The translations under genes were made by a program, and so were the position numbers. Positions 41,936-52,993 of a stretch of 64,000 bases of DNA are shown here, piece by piece; positions within the stretch are counted from its first letter, which is position 1; each line of letters begins with the position of its first letter. Where the stretch lies: NCBI GenBank assembly GCA_030433805.1, contig JARUXA010000004.1, positions 62,001 through 126,000 on the forward strand, read 5' to 3'. Origin of the DNA: Sphingomonas sp. PsM26 (GTDB lineage Bacteria; Pseudomonadota; Alphaproteobacteria; Sphingomonadales; Sphingomonadaceae). The notes beneath the pieces are model-generated. The model saw only the letters and a program-made list of their open reading frames with translations. It ran no database searches and was not told the DNA's origin.

Positions 41936-43159
41936 GTGCCGATCGAGCTTTATCGTAGCGACACACTGCTAGTCCGGCAGGTGGCGATCGAGGGATGTGA
42001 CCGGTGGGTCATCACGTTCGATCACCATAGTATCGGCGACGGGTTCGACCGCGAGGGTTTCGGCGAAAGCTTCCTGCAGGCAAACGGCATATCGGCGATC
42101 CACGTGCTCGGCCGTGGCAATGACTGGTATCAATATGAGGACATCTTTGCGGCGGCCGCGGTCGTTCGCGCCGCGACCAGCGGTGCGGCGCGCCGGGTCG
42201 CTTATGGATCCAGCATGGGAGGATATGCCGCGGTTCGGCTGGCCGACGCAATCGGGGCCGATGCCGTGCTGGCGCTTTCGCCGCAATGGTCGATCGATCC
42301 GGCAATCGCGAGTTGGGACAATCGCTGGTCGCAGGACGCGCATCGCATCCGCTGGTTGAGTACGATGGCCGTACCGCTGCGCCCCGCCCCGTCGAGCGTG
42401 CTGGTCTATGATCCGCACCTTCAGCTCGACCGCCGCCATGCCTTGCTGATCGCGGAGCAAACCGGATCGCACCTCTTGCCGGTGGCGCATTGTCTGCACC
42501 CCGCCAGCACGTTCCTCGGCGAAGTGAGCCTGCTGCGCGGGTTGCTCGAGGACCTGCTGTATGACCGGTTCGATGCGCGCACGATGACGACGGAGATCCG
42601 GGCGAGACGCGCGACCAGTTCGGTCTATCTGGGCGCGTTGGCGGAACGGCAACCGGCGGTCCGTCCACGGACCGCGATCGCGCTTGCCCGCCGGGCACGG
42701 CTGGTAAAGCCCGATTCGGCGCTTGGCATGCTCAGCCTCGCGCGCATCCTGACGCGGACCGGCCATCATGACGAAGCGCTGGAGATCCATCGCCAGATCG
42801 CCATCAAAGTGAATCGTCTGCCGATCTATCTCGTCCCGTTCGCCAATGCCCTGGTGAGTGCGGGCGAAGGCGAGGAGGCGATCGCGGTGGCCGGGGAAGT
42901 GGTGGATGCCGAGCCCGACGTCGGCCATCTGCGGAACTGGTTTGCGACGATGCTGTGGCAGCGCGGGGAACGCGCAGCGGCCGTGGCGCACATGGCGCGG
43001 GCGGTCGCGCTCAATCCGACAGAACGACGCTATCGCCGAAAGCTTTTCCGATATCGCCTGGCACGGCATGCCTGGACGATGCTCGACATCATGACGTTGC
43101 AGGGAATCCGCCAGAGGGCGGCGGACCGGAAGCGCAATGCCGCGCTGGCCGCATCGTGA
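41936..43159 (+). CDS. Alpha/beta-hydrolase-like protein with TPR C-terminus
   Basis: 407 residues. The first half has a hydrolase nucleophile elbow, YGSSMGGYAAVRLADAIGAD, within a fold containing WVITFDHHSIGDGFDREGFG. The second half (from about residue 240) is helical and repeat-like: ALGMLSLARILTRTGHHDEA, LVPFANALVSAGEGEEAIAV and LWQRGERAAAVAHMARAVAL, typical TPR units. The natural start is judged to be GTG 41936, preceded by a GGGGGG tract. The combination suggests a catalytic or pseudo-catalytic domain on a protein-binding scaffold. Function is unknown. Confidence 0.7.
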   Translation: MPIELYRSDTLLVRQVAIEGCDRWVITFDHHSIGDGFDREGFGESFLQANGISAIHVLGRGNDWYQYEDIFAAAAVVRAATSGAARRVAYGSSMGGYAAVRLADAIGADAVLALSPQWSIDPAIASWDNRWSQDAHRIRWLSTMAVPLRPAPSSVLVYDPHLQLDRRHALLIAEQTGSHLLPVAHCLHPASTFLGEVSLLRGLLEDLLYDRFDARTMTTEIRARRATSSVYLGALAERQPAVRPRTAIALARRARLVKPDSALGMLSLARILTRTGHHDEALEIHRQIAIKVNRLPIYLVPFANALVSAGEGEEAIAVAGEVVDAEPDVGHLRNWFATMLWQRGERAAAVAHMARAVALNPTERRYRRKLFRYRLARHAWTMLDIMTLQGIRQRAADRKRNAALAAS

Positions 43160-43219
43160 TCCCGGTATGATTGTATTGGATCATGGTTAATTATAATCGG
43201 GAGGAACCGTAGGCTTCGG

Positions 43220-43810
43220 ATGCGGGTTTCGGCGGCCATGACCCAGACCTCAGATCCCACGCGCTATCCGCTGCTCGCCAATCCCCACATCCGCTTGTCC
43301 GGCACCGTGGACCAGTTGATGTACGAGAATTTTCGGGCGCAGCTAGGCAATTGCCCGTCCGAAGGCACGATCGTCATCGCACTGACGACGCTCGGGGGCG
43401 ACCCCGAAGTCGCGCGGACGATGGCGGATGATATCCGGCTGCTCGAGGATCATGACGGGCGCGAGATCCTGTTTCTCGGCAAGGTCGCGGTTTATTCCGC
43501 GGGCGCGACCTTCATGTCGGCCTTCCCGGTCGCGCGGCGCTTCCTCACCCGCCATACCCGGCTGATGCTGCACGAGCGGCAGATCACCAAGCAGATTGAT
43601 CTCAACGGCCCGCTGCGGATGGTCGTTGCATCGATCAAGGCGGCGCTGCACGAAGTCGAGCATTCGATCGAGATCGAGGAAGAGGGTTTCCAGGCGATCG
43701 TCCGCGACAGCCAGGTGACGTTCGAGGAACTGCGCGAGAAGGCGCCGTCCAACTGGTATATCGAGGCCGAGGAAGCGCGCGATCGTGGGCTCGTGCTCGA
43801 CGTCATCTGA
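43220..43810 (+). CDS. ClpP-like serine protease
   Basis: A 196-residue ClpP/crotonase-fold protease-like protein. ALTTLGGDPEVARTMADDIR gives the substrate-groove strand, VAVYSAGATFMSAFPVARR the nucleophile serine region, and RLMLHERQI the catalytic histidine. It differs from canonical ClpP around the active serine and belongs to a divergent branch. ATG 43220 has GGAGGAA about 14 bases upstream. ATG 43238 is an alternative that would shorten the product by six residues. No Clp ATPase adjoins it. The gene lies 139 bases before sdhB. Confidence 0.75.
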   Translation: MRVSAAMTQTSDPTRYPLLANPHIRLSGTVDQLMYENFRAQLGNCPSEGTIVIALTTLGGDPEVARTMADDIRLLEDHDGREILFLGKVAVYSAGATFMSAFPVARRFLTRHTRLMLHERQITKQIDLNGPLRMVVASIKAALHEVEHSIEIEEEGFQAIVRDSQVTFEELREKAPSNWYIEAEEARDRGLVLDVI

Positions 43811-43949
43811 TCGGATGATGCCGGCCCCCGCAATCGCAGTTGCAGCAATTCGATGCCGCAAGGGTTTGCGGGGCAGGCCTTGCTTGTGTACGGCTACCCG
43901 CACAACCCGGCGGTAACCCGCCCTCCTGGATGGAAAACGCGAGCAAGCG

Positions 43950-44735
43950 ATGGCCGAATTCTTCCTCCCCGCCAACTCCAAGCCCAAGTCGGGTGGCAAG
44001 GTTCATAAAGCGGCGCCCGAAGCGAAACGAATCAAGAAGTTCAAGATCTATCGGTACGATCCCGATGCGAACGCGAACCCGCATTACGACACGTTCGAGA
44101 TCGATCTCGACTCGTGCGGACCGATGGTGCTCGATGCGCTGATCAAGATGAAGGGCGAGCAGGATTCGTCGCTCACCTTCCGTCGGTCGTGCCGCGAAGG
44201 AATTTGCGGATCGTGCTCGATGAACATCGACGGTCGCAACGGCCTGGCGTGCACGACCGCGATCGAGGATGTGAAGGGCGACATCCGCATCACGCCGCTG
44301 CCGCACATGGAAGTGATCAAGGATCTCGTTCCCGACTTCACGCACTTCTACGCGCAATATTCGTCGATCAAGCCGTGGCTGCAGACGGTCACGCCGCCGC
44401 CTGCGGGTAAGGAGCGGCTCCAGTCGCCGGCCGAGCGCGAGAAGCTCGACGGCCTGTACGAGTGCATCCTGTGTGCTTGCTGCTCGACCGCGTGCCCGAG
44501 CTACTGGTGGAACAGCGACAAGTTCCTCGGCCCGGCGATCCTGTTGCAGGCCTATCGCTGGCTCGCGGACAGCCGCGACGAGATGACCGGCGAGCGACTC
44601 GACGAGCTCGAGGATCCGTTCCGCCTGTATCGCTGCCACACGATCATGAACTGCGCGAACGTCTGCCCCAAGGGTCTCAACCCCGCCAAGGCGATCGCCG
44701 AGATCAAGCTGATGGAAGCCGAACGCGTCGTCTGA
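43950..44735 (+). CDS. sdhB: Succinate dehydrogenase iron-sulfur subunit
   Basis: The 261-residue electron-transfer subunit of respiratory complex II on the inner face of the membrane. All three clusters are coded: the 2Fe-2S ligands in [19 protein letters not shown], and the 4Fe-4S and 3Fe-4S ligands in [20 protein letters not shown] and [17 protein letters not shown]. The genes for SdhC, SdhD and SdhA, normally just upstream, are absent; the upstream neighbour is a ClpP-like gene. A strong hairpin follows the stop. Confidence 0.97.
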   Translation: MAEFFLPANSKPKSGGKVHKAAPEAKRIKKFKIYRYDPDANANPHYDTFEIDLDSCGPMVLDALIKMKGEQDSSLTFRRSCREGICGSCSMNIDGRNGLACTTAIEDVKGDIRITPLPHMEVIKDLVPDFTHFYAQYSSIKPWLQTVTPPPAGKERLQSPAEREKLDGLYECILCACCSTACPSYWWNSDKFLGPAILLQAYRWLADSRDEMTGERLDELEDPFRLYRCHTIMNCANVCPKGLNPAKAIAEIKLMEAERVV

Positions 44736-44744
44736 CCATCGCCA

Positions 44745-44769
44745 CCCCGCCCGGATTGTCCGGGCGGGG
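44745..44769 (+). terminator. Strong 11-bp hairpin after sdhB
   Basis: CCCCGCCCGGA and TCCGGGCGGGG pair perfectly around a TTG loop, nine bases after the sdhB stop. No T-run follows, so it may act in mRNA stability or partial termination rather than full termination. Confidence 0.55.
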
Positions 44770-44792
44770 ATGGAAACGAGGACCTGCCGCGT

Positions 44793-45263
44793 TTGACTGC
44801 ACCCTTTACTTACGAAGACGATCCCGATCTGGCGGGATGGAAGCGGTGGCAGTTTCGCGATGCCACTCGCTACAATGCCTTCCTCGAACCGTTGCAGGTT
44901 AGGGTCGAAGGCGAGATTGCCCGCGTACGGATGATCCCGCGGCATGAACATTCCAATATGCGCGGTGATGTCCACGGTGGCGCGCTGCTCGGCTTCATGG
45001 ACGTCGCGCTGTTCGCTGCGGCGCGTGGGTTCGGGGTTTTGTCGGCGGGCGGGGCGGTGACGCTCGATCTGTCGGCGCAATTCATCGGCGGCGGCGCGAT
45101 CGGTGTTCCGCTCGAGGCGCGGATCGAGCTGCTGCGCGAAACACGTAACATGCTCTTCCTGCGCGGGCTGATCGTCCAGGACGACAGGCCAACCATCGCC
45201 AGCTTCACGGGCACATTGCGCAAATCGACCCCGCCGCCCGATCGCGCCTCCGAACGAGTATAA
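44793..45263 (+). CDS. PaaI-family hotdog thioesterase
   Basis: A 156-residue hotdog-fold acyl-CoA thioesterase-like protein. NMRGDVHGGALLGFMDVALF is the family signature (HGG with the following acidic residue), followed by AVTLDLSAQFIGGGAIGVPL and MLFLRGLIVQDDRPTIASFT. Translation appears to start at TTG 44793, with GAGGA about ten bases upstream. The acyl-CoA substrate is unknown. It lies between sdhB and zapE with short gaps (58 and 7 bases), suggesting a common transcript. Confidence 0.85.
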   Translation: MTAPFTYEDDPDLAGWKRWQFRDATRYNAFLEPLQVRVEGEIARVRMIPRHEHSNMRGDVHGGALLGFMDVALFAAARGFGVLSAGGAVTLDLSAQFIGGGAIGVPLEARIELLRETRNMLFLRGLIVQDDRPTIASFTGTLRKSTPPPDRASERV

Positions 45264-45270
45264 TTGCAGA

Positions 45271-46380
45271 ATGACCAATGTCCTCGCGCGCTATGACGCG
45301 CTGATCGCCTCGGGTGAACTCAAGCCCGACCCCGAACAGGCCGCCGCGGCGCGCCGCCTCGCCGATCTCGCCACCGCACTCGAAGCAACGCCCAAGCGCG
45401 GCTCGATGCTGTGGCGGGTCCTGGGCCGTAAGCCGGAGGCACCGCGCGGCCTGTATGTCTGGGGCGGGGTGGGGCGCGGCAAGTCGATGCTGATGGACCT
45501 GTTCTTCGATGCGCTCGACATCCGGCGCAAGCGGCGCGTCCACTTCGCCGAATTTATGCTTGAGGTTCACCAGCGACTCGCGGTCGAGCGCGCCAAGGAA
45601 TTGGGCGACCCGATCCCGCCGCTCGCCAAGGCGATCGCGGAAGAGGTGCGGCTGCTCGCGTTCGACGAGATGATGGTGACCAACAGCCCCGACGCGATGA
45701 TCCTGTCGCGGCTGTTCACGTTGCTGCTGGAGGAGGGCGTGACGGTCGTCACCACCTCCAACCGCCCGCCCGCCGATCTCTACAAGAACGGGCTGAACCG
45801 CGAGCATTTCCTCCCCTTCATCGCGTTGATCGAAGCGCGGATGGACGTGATCACGCTCAACGGGCCGGTCGATTATCGCCGCGACCGGCTGGGGTCGATC
45901 GATACGTGGCTAGTCCCCAATGGCCCCGAGGCGACCAAATTGCTCTCGGGCGATTTCTTCCGCCTCACCGATTTCCCGGTCGAGGACCGCGCGCATGTCC
46001 CGTCCGAGGATCTGGTGGTGCAGGGGCGCAGCGTCCATGTCCCCAAGGCGCTCAAGGGCGTCGCGGTGTTCAGCTTCAAGCGGCTGTGTGAAGAGGCACG
46101 CGGGAGCGCGGACTATATCGCGATCGCGCGGCGCTATCATACGGTGATCTTGGTCGGCATTCCCAAGCTCGGGCCGGACAATCGCAACGAGGCGGCGCGG
46201 TTCGTCGCGCTGATCGACGCGCTGTACGAACAGAAGGTCAAGCTGCTCGCGGCGGCGGATGCCGAGCCGCAGGACCTGTATGAAAGCGGGGACGGGCGGT
46301 TCGAGTTCGACCGGACGATCAGCCGGCTGGAAGAGATGCGCTCTGAAGAGTATCTCGCGGCGGGACATGGCGGGGACTGA
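45271..46380 (+). CDS. zapE: Cell division protein ZapE (AFG1-like ATPase)
   Basis: 369 residues, P-loop ATPase of the AFG1/LACE1 family; in E. coli ZapE associates with the Z-ring at late division stages. The Walker A is GGVGRGKS (lysine 71), the Walker B region LLAFDEMMVTN, and a sensor lies in VTVVTTSNRPPADLYKNG. The family motifs HFAEFMLEVHQRL, LNGPVDYRRDRL and IARRYHTVILVGIPKL are present. It begins seven bases after the thioesterase stop. Confidence 0.95.
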   Translation: MTNVLARYDALIASGELKPDPEQAAAARRLADLATALEATPKRGSMLWRVLGRKPEAPRGLYVWGGVGRGKSMLMDLFFDALDIRRKRRVHFAEFMLEVHQRLAVERAKELGDPIPPLAKAIAEEVRLLAFDEMMVTNSPDAMILSRLFTLLLEEGVTVVTTSNRPPADLYKNGLNREHFLPFIALIEARMDVITLNGPVDYRRDRLGSIDTWLVPNGPEATKLLSGDFFRLTDFPVEDRAHVPSEDLVVQGRSVHVPKALKGVAVFSFKRLCEEARGSADYIAIARRYHTVILVGIPKLGPDNRNEAARFVALIDALYEQKVKLLAAADAEPQDLYESGDGRFEFDRTISRLEEMRSEEYLAAGHGGD

Positions 46381-46605
46381 CGACAACCCGTCGTAACGAA
46401 CTGTTTCCCCGCGACGGTTGGGAGCCGAGGTTTCCGGAGCCGCGCCCCGTAGCTTTAGGCTCCTGCCTGCGCAGATGTACGGCAAAGCGTTATTGCACTT
46501 GCGAACTAGTTGCAATAAGGAGCGAAAGTCTGTGTCTTACGGGTTGCCCAAATGCGAAAACCCGCCTAAGTCGACGCCCGGCAGAGCTCGCCCGATCGCT
46601 CCTGA

Positions 46606-47610
<1,005 letters not shown>

Positions 47611-47617
47611 TATTCTC

Positions 47618-47647
47618 TGCGGGGCGCGCGACAGCGCGATCCCCGCA
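47618..47647 (+). terminator. Hairpin between mdh and sucD
   Basis: TGCGGGG and CCCCGCA close a stem with an inner GCGC/GCGC pairing, seven bases after the mdh stop. A T-rich stretch (TTCTCTTATTT) follows but no true T-run, so partial termination or mRNA processing are both possible. Confidence 0.5.
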
Positions 47648-47672
47648 TTCTCTTATTTAGGAAGAGTGCTGC

Positions 47673-48557
47673 ATGAGCATCCTCGTCGACAAGAACACCA
47701 AGGTTATCACCCAGGGCATGACCGGCGAAACCGGCAGCTTCCACACCAAGGCGGCGCTGGAATACGGCACGCAGATGGTTGGCGGCGTCACGCCCGGCAA
47801 GGGCGGCACGACTCACCTCGACCTGCCGGTGTATGACACCGTCGCCGAGGCGGTCGCGATGACCGGTGCGACCGCGTCGGTGATCTATGTTCCGCCCCCC
47901 TTCGCGGCGGATTCGATCCTCGAGGCGATCGACGCGCAGGTTCCGCTGATCGTCACGATCACCGAGGGTATTCCGGTGCTCGACATGGTTCGCGTCAAGC
48001 GCGCGCTGTCGGGGTCCAAGTCGCGGCTGATCGGCCCGAACTGCCCCGGCGTCCTGACCCCGGGCGAGTGCAAGATCGGGATCATGCCCGGCAGCATCTT
48101 CAAGCAGGGTTCGGTCGGCGTTGTCAGTCGTTCAGGCACGCTCACCTATGAGGCGGTGTTCCAGACGTCGAACGCAGGCCTTGGTCAGACGACCGCGGTC
48201 GGTATCGGTGGCGATCCGGTCAACGGCACGAACTTTATCGACGTGCTCGAGCTGTTCCTCGCGGACGACGCGACCAAGTCGATCATCATGATCGGCGAGA
48301 TCGGTGGTTCGGCCGAGGAAGAGGCTGCGCAGTTCCTGATCGACGAGGCCAAGCGTGGCCGCAAGAAGCCGATGGCCGGCTTCATCGCGGGCCGTACGGC
48401 GCCTCCGGGTCGTCGCATGGGTCATGCCGGTGCGATCGTCTCGGGTGGCCAGGGCGGCGCGGAAGACAAGATTGCGGCGATGGAGCGCGCGGGGATCCGC
48501 GTTTCCGCTTCGCCGAGCGAACTGGGCACGACCTTGCTGGAAGTGCTCAAGGGTTAA
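47673..48557 (+). CDS. sucD: Succinyl-CoA synthetase alpha subunit
   Basis: The 294-residue CoA-binding subunit. [20 protein letters not shown] is the CoA site, [20 protein letters not shown] the central region, and [20 protein letters not shown] carries the phosphorylated His251. AGGAAG lies about eight bases before the ATG. The beta subunit gene sucC, normally immediately upstream, is absent here; mdh occupies that place, so the beta subunit must be encoded elsewhere. Confidence 0.97.
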   Translation: MSILVDKNTKVITQGMTGETGSFHTKAALEYGTQMVGGVTPGKGGTTHLDLPVYDTVAEAVAMTGATASVIYVPPPFAADSILEAIDAQVPLIVTITEGIPVLDMVRVKRALSGSKSRLIGPNCPGVLTPGECKIGIMPGSIFKQGSVGVVSRSGTLTYEAVFQTSNAGLGQTTAVGIGGDPVNGTNFIDVLELFLADDATKSIIMIGEIGGSAEEEAAQFLIDEAKRGRKKPMAGFIAGRTAPPGRRMGHAGAIVSGGQGGAEDKIAAMERAGIRVSASPSELGTTLLEVLKG

Positions 48558-48661
48558 AGGCACGTCGCCCCGGCCGGTTGGTCGGGGCCGCCGCATCCGA
48601 TCGGGCGCGGCGGTGTCCCACTACTAGAGACCCCAATGTTCCGGGGTGACGAGGACTCGCT

Positions 48662-51595
48662 ATGGGCTACGAGAACCAGGACTTCGGCGATATCGCAGGC
48701 GGCGTCAGCCCCGCGTTCATCGAGACGCTCTACGCGCGTTTCCGCACTTCCCCGGACAGCGTCGAGCCGGCTTGGCGTGGCTTTTTCGAGGGCCTCGAAG
48801 GCACGTCCTCGGGCCCGAGCTGGCAGTCGGCCAAATGGCCGCTGTCGACCACCGACGATCTGACCGCCGCGCTCGACCCGACCCAGATGGAGCCCGCGCC
48901 CAAGCCCGCCAAGGGCGGCGCAAAGCCTGCTCCGGCGGCGGCCCCCGCGGTCAGCCAGGATGATATCATCCGGGCGGCAGGCGATTCGATCCGCGCGATG
49001 CTGCTGATCCGCACGTACCGAGTGCGCGGCCATCTCGCCGCCAATCTCGATCCGCTGGGTCTCTCCAAGCGCGAGATGCCCGCCGATCTCAAGACCGAAT
49101 ATCACGGCTTCTCGGATGCCGACATCGACCGTCCGGTCTATCTCGGCGGGACGATGGGGCTGCAATGGGCGACCGTGCGCGAACTCGTCGACACGCTGCG
49201 CGCCAATTATTGCGGAAATGTCGGCTTGGAATACATGCACATCGCCGACGTCGAGGAGCGGCGCTTCCTGCAGGAACGCATGGAAGGCAAGGACAAGGCG
49301 ATCGAGTTCACCGACCTCGGCAAGAAGGCGATCCTCAACAAGGTGATCGAGGCTGAGCAGTGGGAACGCTTCTGCGGCAAGAAATATGTCGGCACCAAGC
49401 GCTTCGGGCTCGACGGTGGCGAGAGCATGATCCCCGCGCTCGAATCGGTCATCAAATATGGTGGTTCGCTCGGTGTGAAGGAGATCGTCTTCGGCATGGC
49501 GCATCGCGGGCGTCTCAACGTCCTCACCAACGTGATGGCCAAGCCGTTCCGCATCATCTTCCACGAATTCGGCGGCGGGTCGGACAATCCCGATGACGTC
49601 GCGGGTTCGGGCGACGTGAAATATCACCTCGGTACCTCGACCGACCGCGAGTTCGACGGGATCAGCGTCCATATGTCGCTGGTTGCAAACCCGTCACATC
49701 TGGAAGCCGAAGATCCGGTCGTGCTCGGCAAGACCCGCGCGATCCAGACGATCGCGAACGATCTGACCGAGCATAAGGCATCGCTCCCGGTGCTGATCCA
49801 CGGCGACGCGGCGTTCGCGGGGCAGGGGATCGTGTGGGAGACGCTCGGATTCTCCGGTATCCGCGGGTATAACACCGGCGGTTGCGTCCACTTCATCATC
49901 AACAACCAGGTCGGCTTCACGACGAGCCCGCAGTTCGCGCGCTCGTCGCCTTACCCGTCGGACGTCGCCAAGGGCGTCCAGGCACCGATCTTCCACGTCA
50001 ACGGGGATGACCCCGAGGCGGTGACCTTCGCCACCAAGATGGCGATGGAATTCCGCCAGCAGTTCCACCGCGACATCGTGATCGACATGTGGTGCTACCG
50101 CCGCTTCGGTCACAATGAAGGCGACGAGCCGGGCTTCACCCAGCCGCTGATGTACAAGGCGATCAAGGATCACCCGCCGGTCAGCGAGATCTACGGCAAG
50201 AAGCTGATCGACCAGAAGGTGATCGACGCGGCCTGGATCGACGAGAACATCAAGCAGTACACCACGCTGCTCGAAGGCGAGTTCGAGGCGGGCGCGAGCT
50301 ACAAGCCCAACAAGGCGGACTGGTTCGCCGGGCGCTGGTCGGGGCTTCATGCCCCTGCCGATGCCGAGACCGCGCGGCGCAACGTCAACACGGGGATGGA
50401 ACAGAAGCTGTTCGACTCGCTCGGCCGCACGCTGACGACGATCCCCGAGGGGCTGACCGTCCACAAGACGCTCAACCGCGTGCTCGACGCCAAGCGCGAG
50501 ATGTTCAAGTCGGGCCGCAACTTCGACTGGGCGACCGGCGAGGCTTTGGCGTTCGGGTCGCTGTTGTCGGAAGGCTATGGCGTTCGTCTGTCGGGGCAGG
50601 ATTCGGGCCGCGGGACGTTCTCGCAGCGCCACGCGGTCTGGGTCGATCAGACCGACGAGCACAAGTATCGCCCGCTCGAGACGATCCCGCACGGCCGGTT
50701 CGAGGTGCTCGACTCGCCGCTCAGCGAATATGGCGTGCTCGGCTTCGAGTACGGTTACGCGCTCGCGGACCCCAAGACGCTGGTCATGTGGGAAGCGCAG
50801 TTCGGCGACTTCATGAACGGTGCGCAGATCATGATCGATCAGTTCATCGCGTCGGGCGAAGCCAAGTGGCTCCGCGCCAACGGCCTCGTGATGCTGCTAC
50901 CGCACGGCTACGAAGGGCAGGGGCCGGAGCATAGCTCCGCGCGGATCGAGCGCTTCCTCCAGCTGTGTGCGCAGGACAATATGCAGGTCGCGAACTGCAC
51001 GACGCCGGCCAACTATTTCCACCTGCTGCGCCGGCAGATGCATCGTTCGTTCCGCAAGCCGCTGATCGTCTTCACGCCCAAGTCGCTGCTGCGACACAAG
51101 ATGGCGGTGTCGCAGATCGACGACTTCCTCGGCGACAGCCACTTCAAGCGGTTGCTGAGCGATCCGTCGGCCCCCGCCGACATCGACGTCAAGCGGCTCG
51201 TCCTGTGCTCGGGCAAGGTCGCCTATGACCTGATCGAAGCACGCGACGCGGCAGGCGACACCAACACGGCGATCGTGCGGGTCGAGCAGCTCTATCCCTT
51301 CCCGGGCGAGCCGCTGGTCGAGCGCATGAAGCGTATGCCCAACCTCGAGACGGTGGTGTGGGCGCAGGAAGAACCGAAGAACAACGGTGCCTGGAGCTTC
51401 GTCGAGCCGTTCATCGAGGAGGTTCTCACCGAGGTCGGCGGTTCGGTGACGCGCGCGCGCTATGCGGGTCGTGCGGCTTCGGCCTCGCCCGCGACGGGCT
51501 TGATGAAGCGGCACCAGACCGAGCAGGCGGCGCTCGTTGCCGATGCGCTCGGCCACAGCGTCCGCGAGGAAATCCGCCGCACGCGGAAGGTTTGA
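48662..51595 (+). CDS. sucA: 2-oxoglutarate dehydrogenase E1 component
   Basis: Thiamine-diphosphate-dependent decarboxylation of 2-oxoglutarate and transfer to the E2 lipoyl arm. The 977-residue protein has the N-terminal E2-contact segment (GVSPAFIETLYARFRTSPDS), an Ala/Pro/Lys-rich linker, the ThDP region (MAHRGRLNVLTNVM, HGDAAFAGQGIVWETLGFSG, INNQVGFTTSP), and a transketolase C-terminal domain ending near ALVADALGHSV. Length is standard for OdhA/SucA. It follows sucD by about 100 bases and precedes sucB. Confidence 0.98.
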   Translation: MGYENQDFGDIAGGVSPAFIETLYARFRTSPDSVEPAWRGFFEGLEGTSSGPSWQSAKWPLSTTDDLTAALDPTQMEPAPKPAKGGAKPAPAAAPAVSQDDIIRAAGDSIRAMLLIRTYRVRGHLAANLDPLGLSKREMPADLKTEYHGFSDADIDRPVYLGGTMGLQWATVRELVDTLRANYCGNVGLEYMHIADVEERRFLQERMEGKDKAIEFTDLGKKAILNKVIEAEQWERFCGKKYVGTKRFGLDGGESMIPALESVIKYGGSLGVKEIVFGMAHRGRLNVLTNVMAKPFRIIFHEFGGGSDNPDDVAGSGDVKYHLGTSTDREFDGISVHMSLVANPSHLEAEDPVVLGKTRAIQTIANDLTEHKASLPVLIHGDAAFAGQGIVWETLGFSGIRGYNTGGCVHFIINNQVGFTTSPQFARSSPYPSDVAKGVQAPIFHVNGDDPEAVTFATKMAMEFRQQFHRDIVIDMWCYRRFGHNEGDEPGFTQPLMYKAIKDHPPVSEIYGKKLIDQKVIDAAWIDENIKQYTTLLEGEFEAGASYKPNKADWFAGRWSGLHAPADAETARRNVNTGMEQKLFDSLGRTLTTIPEGLTVHKTLNRVLDAKREMFKSGRNFDWATGEALAFGSLLSEGYGVRLSGQDSGRGTFSQRHAVWVDQTDEHKYRPLETIPHGRFEVLDSPLSEYGVLGFEYGYALADPKTLVMWEAQFGDFMNGAQIMIDQFIASGEAKWLRANGLVMLLPHGYEGQGPEHSSARIERFLQLCAQDNMQVANCTTPANYFHLLRRQMHRSFRKPLIVFTPKSLLRHKMAVSQIDDFLGDSHFKRLLSDPSAPADIDVKRLVLCSGKVAYDLIEARDAAGDTNTAIVRVEQLYPFPGEPLVERMKRMPNLETVVWAQEEPKNNGAWSFVEPFIEEVLTEVGGSVTRARYAGRAASASPATGLMKRHQTEQAALVADALGHSVREEIRRTRKV

Positions 51596-51610
51596 TTTCA
51601 TCCCCCCTGC

Positions 51611-51711
51611 TTCCCCGGCGCAAGCCGGGGGGCGTGGTGGGGCATTTGTAACTGCGCGCAGGGCTTGATCAGCAAGCGTTGCGCACCTGGGCCCCGGCCT
51701 TCGCCGGGGAA
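51611..51711. repeat. Two facing hairpin repeats between sucA and sucB
   Basis: CCCCGGCGCAAGCCGGGG at 51613-51630 and GGCCCCGGCCTTCGCCGGGG at 51690-51709 are related hairpins in opposite sense. The right one reads as the CCTGGGCCCCGGCCTTCGCC type of intergenic repeat seen in sphingomonads. Confidence 0.65.
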
Positions 51712-51726
51712 GAGAAAGAGGCTGAT

Positions 51727-52986
51727 ATGGCAACCGAAGTCACAGTACCGGTACTCGGCGAATCGATCACCGAGGCGACGCTCGGCGAATGGCTCAAGCA
51801 GCCCGGCGACAAGGTCGCCGCAGACGAGCCGATCGCCAGCCTCGAGACCGACAAGGTCTCGGTCGAGGTGCCGTCGCCGGTCGCCGGGATCATGGGCGAA
51901 CATGCGGTCAAGGTCGGCGAGACGGTCCAGGTCGGCGCGATGCTCGCGACGATCGACTCGGGCGATGGCGCAGCGGCTTCGGCCCCGGCACCCCAGCCGG
52001 CGGTCACTGCTTCGCCCGAGCCCGCACCCGCTGCCGAGCAGGCCAACCCCGCCGCGACCGCCGGCCAGCAGGCTCCCTCGTCGTCGAGCGATGGCCCTGC
52101 CGCGCTCAGCCCGTCGGTGCGCCGTGCGGTGCTCGAGCATGGTGTCGACCCCTCGACCGTCAAGGGCACCGGCAAGGATGGCCGCCTGACCAAGGACGAC
52201 GTCGCCGCCGCCGCCGCTTCGACCCCCGCGCCTGCGCCAGCCGCTGCTGCCGCGCCGGTTTCGGCCTCGGTCGCCGCGTCGACGGGGCGCAAGGAAGAGC
52301 GCGTCCGCATGACGCGCCTGCGCCAGACGATCGCCAAGCGCCTCAAGGAAGCGCAGAACACCGCCGCGATGCTGACGACGTTCAACGACGTCGACATGAC
52401 CGCGGTGATCGCGGCGCGCGCCAAGTACAAGGATCTGTTCGAGAAGAAGCACGGCGTCCGCTTGGGCTTCATGGGCTTCTTCGTGAAGGCCGCGACGATG
52501 GCGCTGCGCGACATCCCGTCGGTCAACGCGTCGATCGAGGGCGATGACATCGTCTATCACGATTACGCCGATATCTCGGTCGCGGTGTCGTCGCCCGGTG
52601 GTCTCGTCGTTCCGGTGATCCGCGATGCCGACCAGATGTCGGTCGCGCAGATCGAGAAGACGATCGGCGACTTCGGCAAGCGCGCCAAGGACGGCGCGCT
52701 CAAGATGGACGAGATGAAGGGCGGCACGTTCACCATCTCGAACGGCGGCGTCTTCGGCTCGCTGATGTCGACCCCGATCATCAACCCGCCGCAGTCCGCC
52801 GTGCTCGGGCTTCACCGCATCGACGAGCGTCCGGTGGTGGTCGACGGGCAGATCGTGATCCGCCCGATGATGTACCTCGCGCTCAGCTACGATCACCGCC
52901 TGATCGATGGTCGCGAAGCGGTGACGTTCCTCGTCGCGCTCAAGAATGCTATCGAGGACCCGACGCGGATCTTGATCGACCTGTGA
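51727..52986 (+). CDS. sucB: Dihydrolipoyllysine succinyltransferase (E2)
   Basis: The 419-residue core of the 2-oxoglutarate dehydrogenase complex. The lipoyl domain carries the modified Lys43 in [12 protein letters not shown]. An Ala/Pro linker leads to the subunit-binding domain ([18 protein letters not shown]), another linker, and the catalytic acyltransferase domain with [17 protein letters not shown] containing the active-site His390. ATG 51727 has AGAGG upstream, and residues encoded further upstream come from the intergenic repeat. A toxin-antitoxin-like pair begins seven bases after its stop. Confidence 0.98.
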   Translation: MATEVTVPVLGESITEATLGEWLKQPGDKVAADEPIASLETDKVSVEVPSPVAGIMGEHAVKVGETVQVGAMLATIDSGDGAAASAPAPQPAVTASPEPAPAAEQANPAATAGQQAPSSSSDGPAALSPSVRRAVLEHGVDPSTVKGTGKDGRLTKDDVAAAAASTPAPAPAAAAAPVSASVAASTGRKEERVRMTRLRQTIAKRLKEAQNTAAMLTTFNDVDMTAVIAARAKYKDLFEKKHGVRLGFMGFFVKAATMALRDIPSVNASIEGDDIVYHDYADISVAVSSPGGLVVPVIRDADQMSVAQIEKTIGDFGKRAKDGALKMDEMKGGTFTISNGGVFGSLMSTPIINPPQSAVLGLHRIDERPVVVDGQIVIRPMMYLALSYDHRLIDGREAVTFLVALKNAIEDPTRILIDL

Positions 52987-52993
52987 GGATGCG

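Noticed and set aside
43803..45278. Long minus-strand frame opposite sdhB and the thioesterase gene
   Set aside because: Shadow of two well-supported plus-strand genes.
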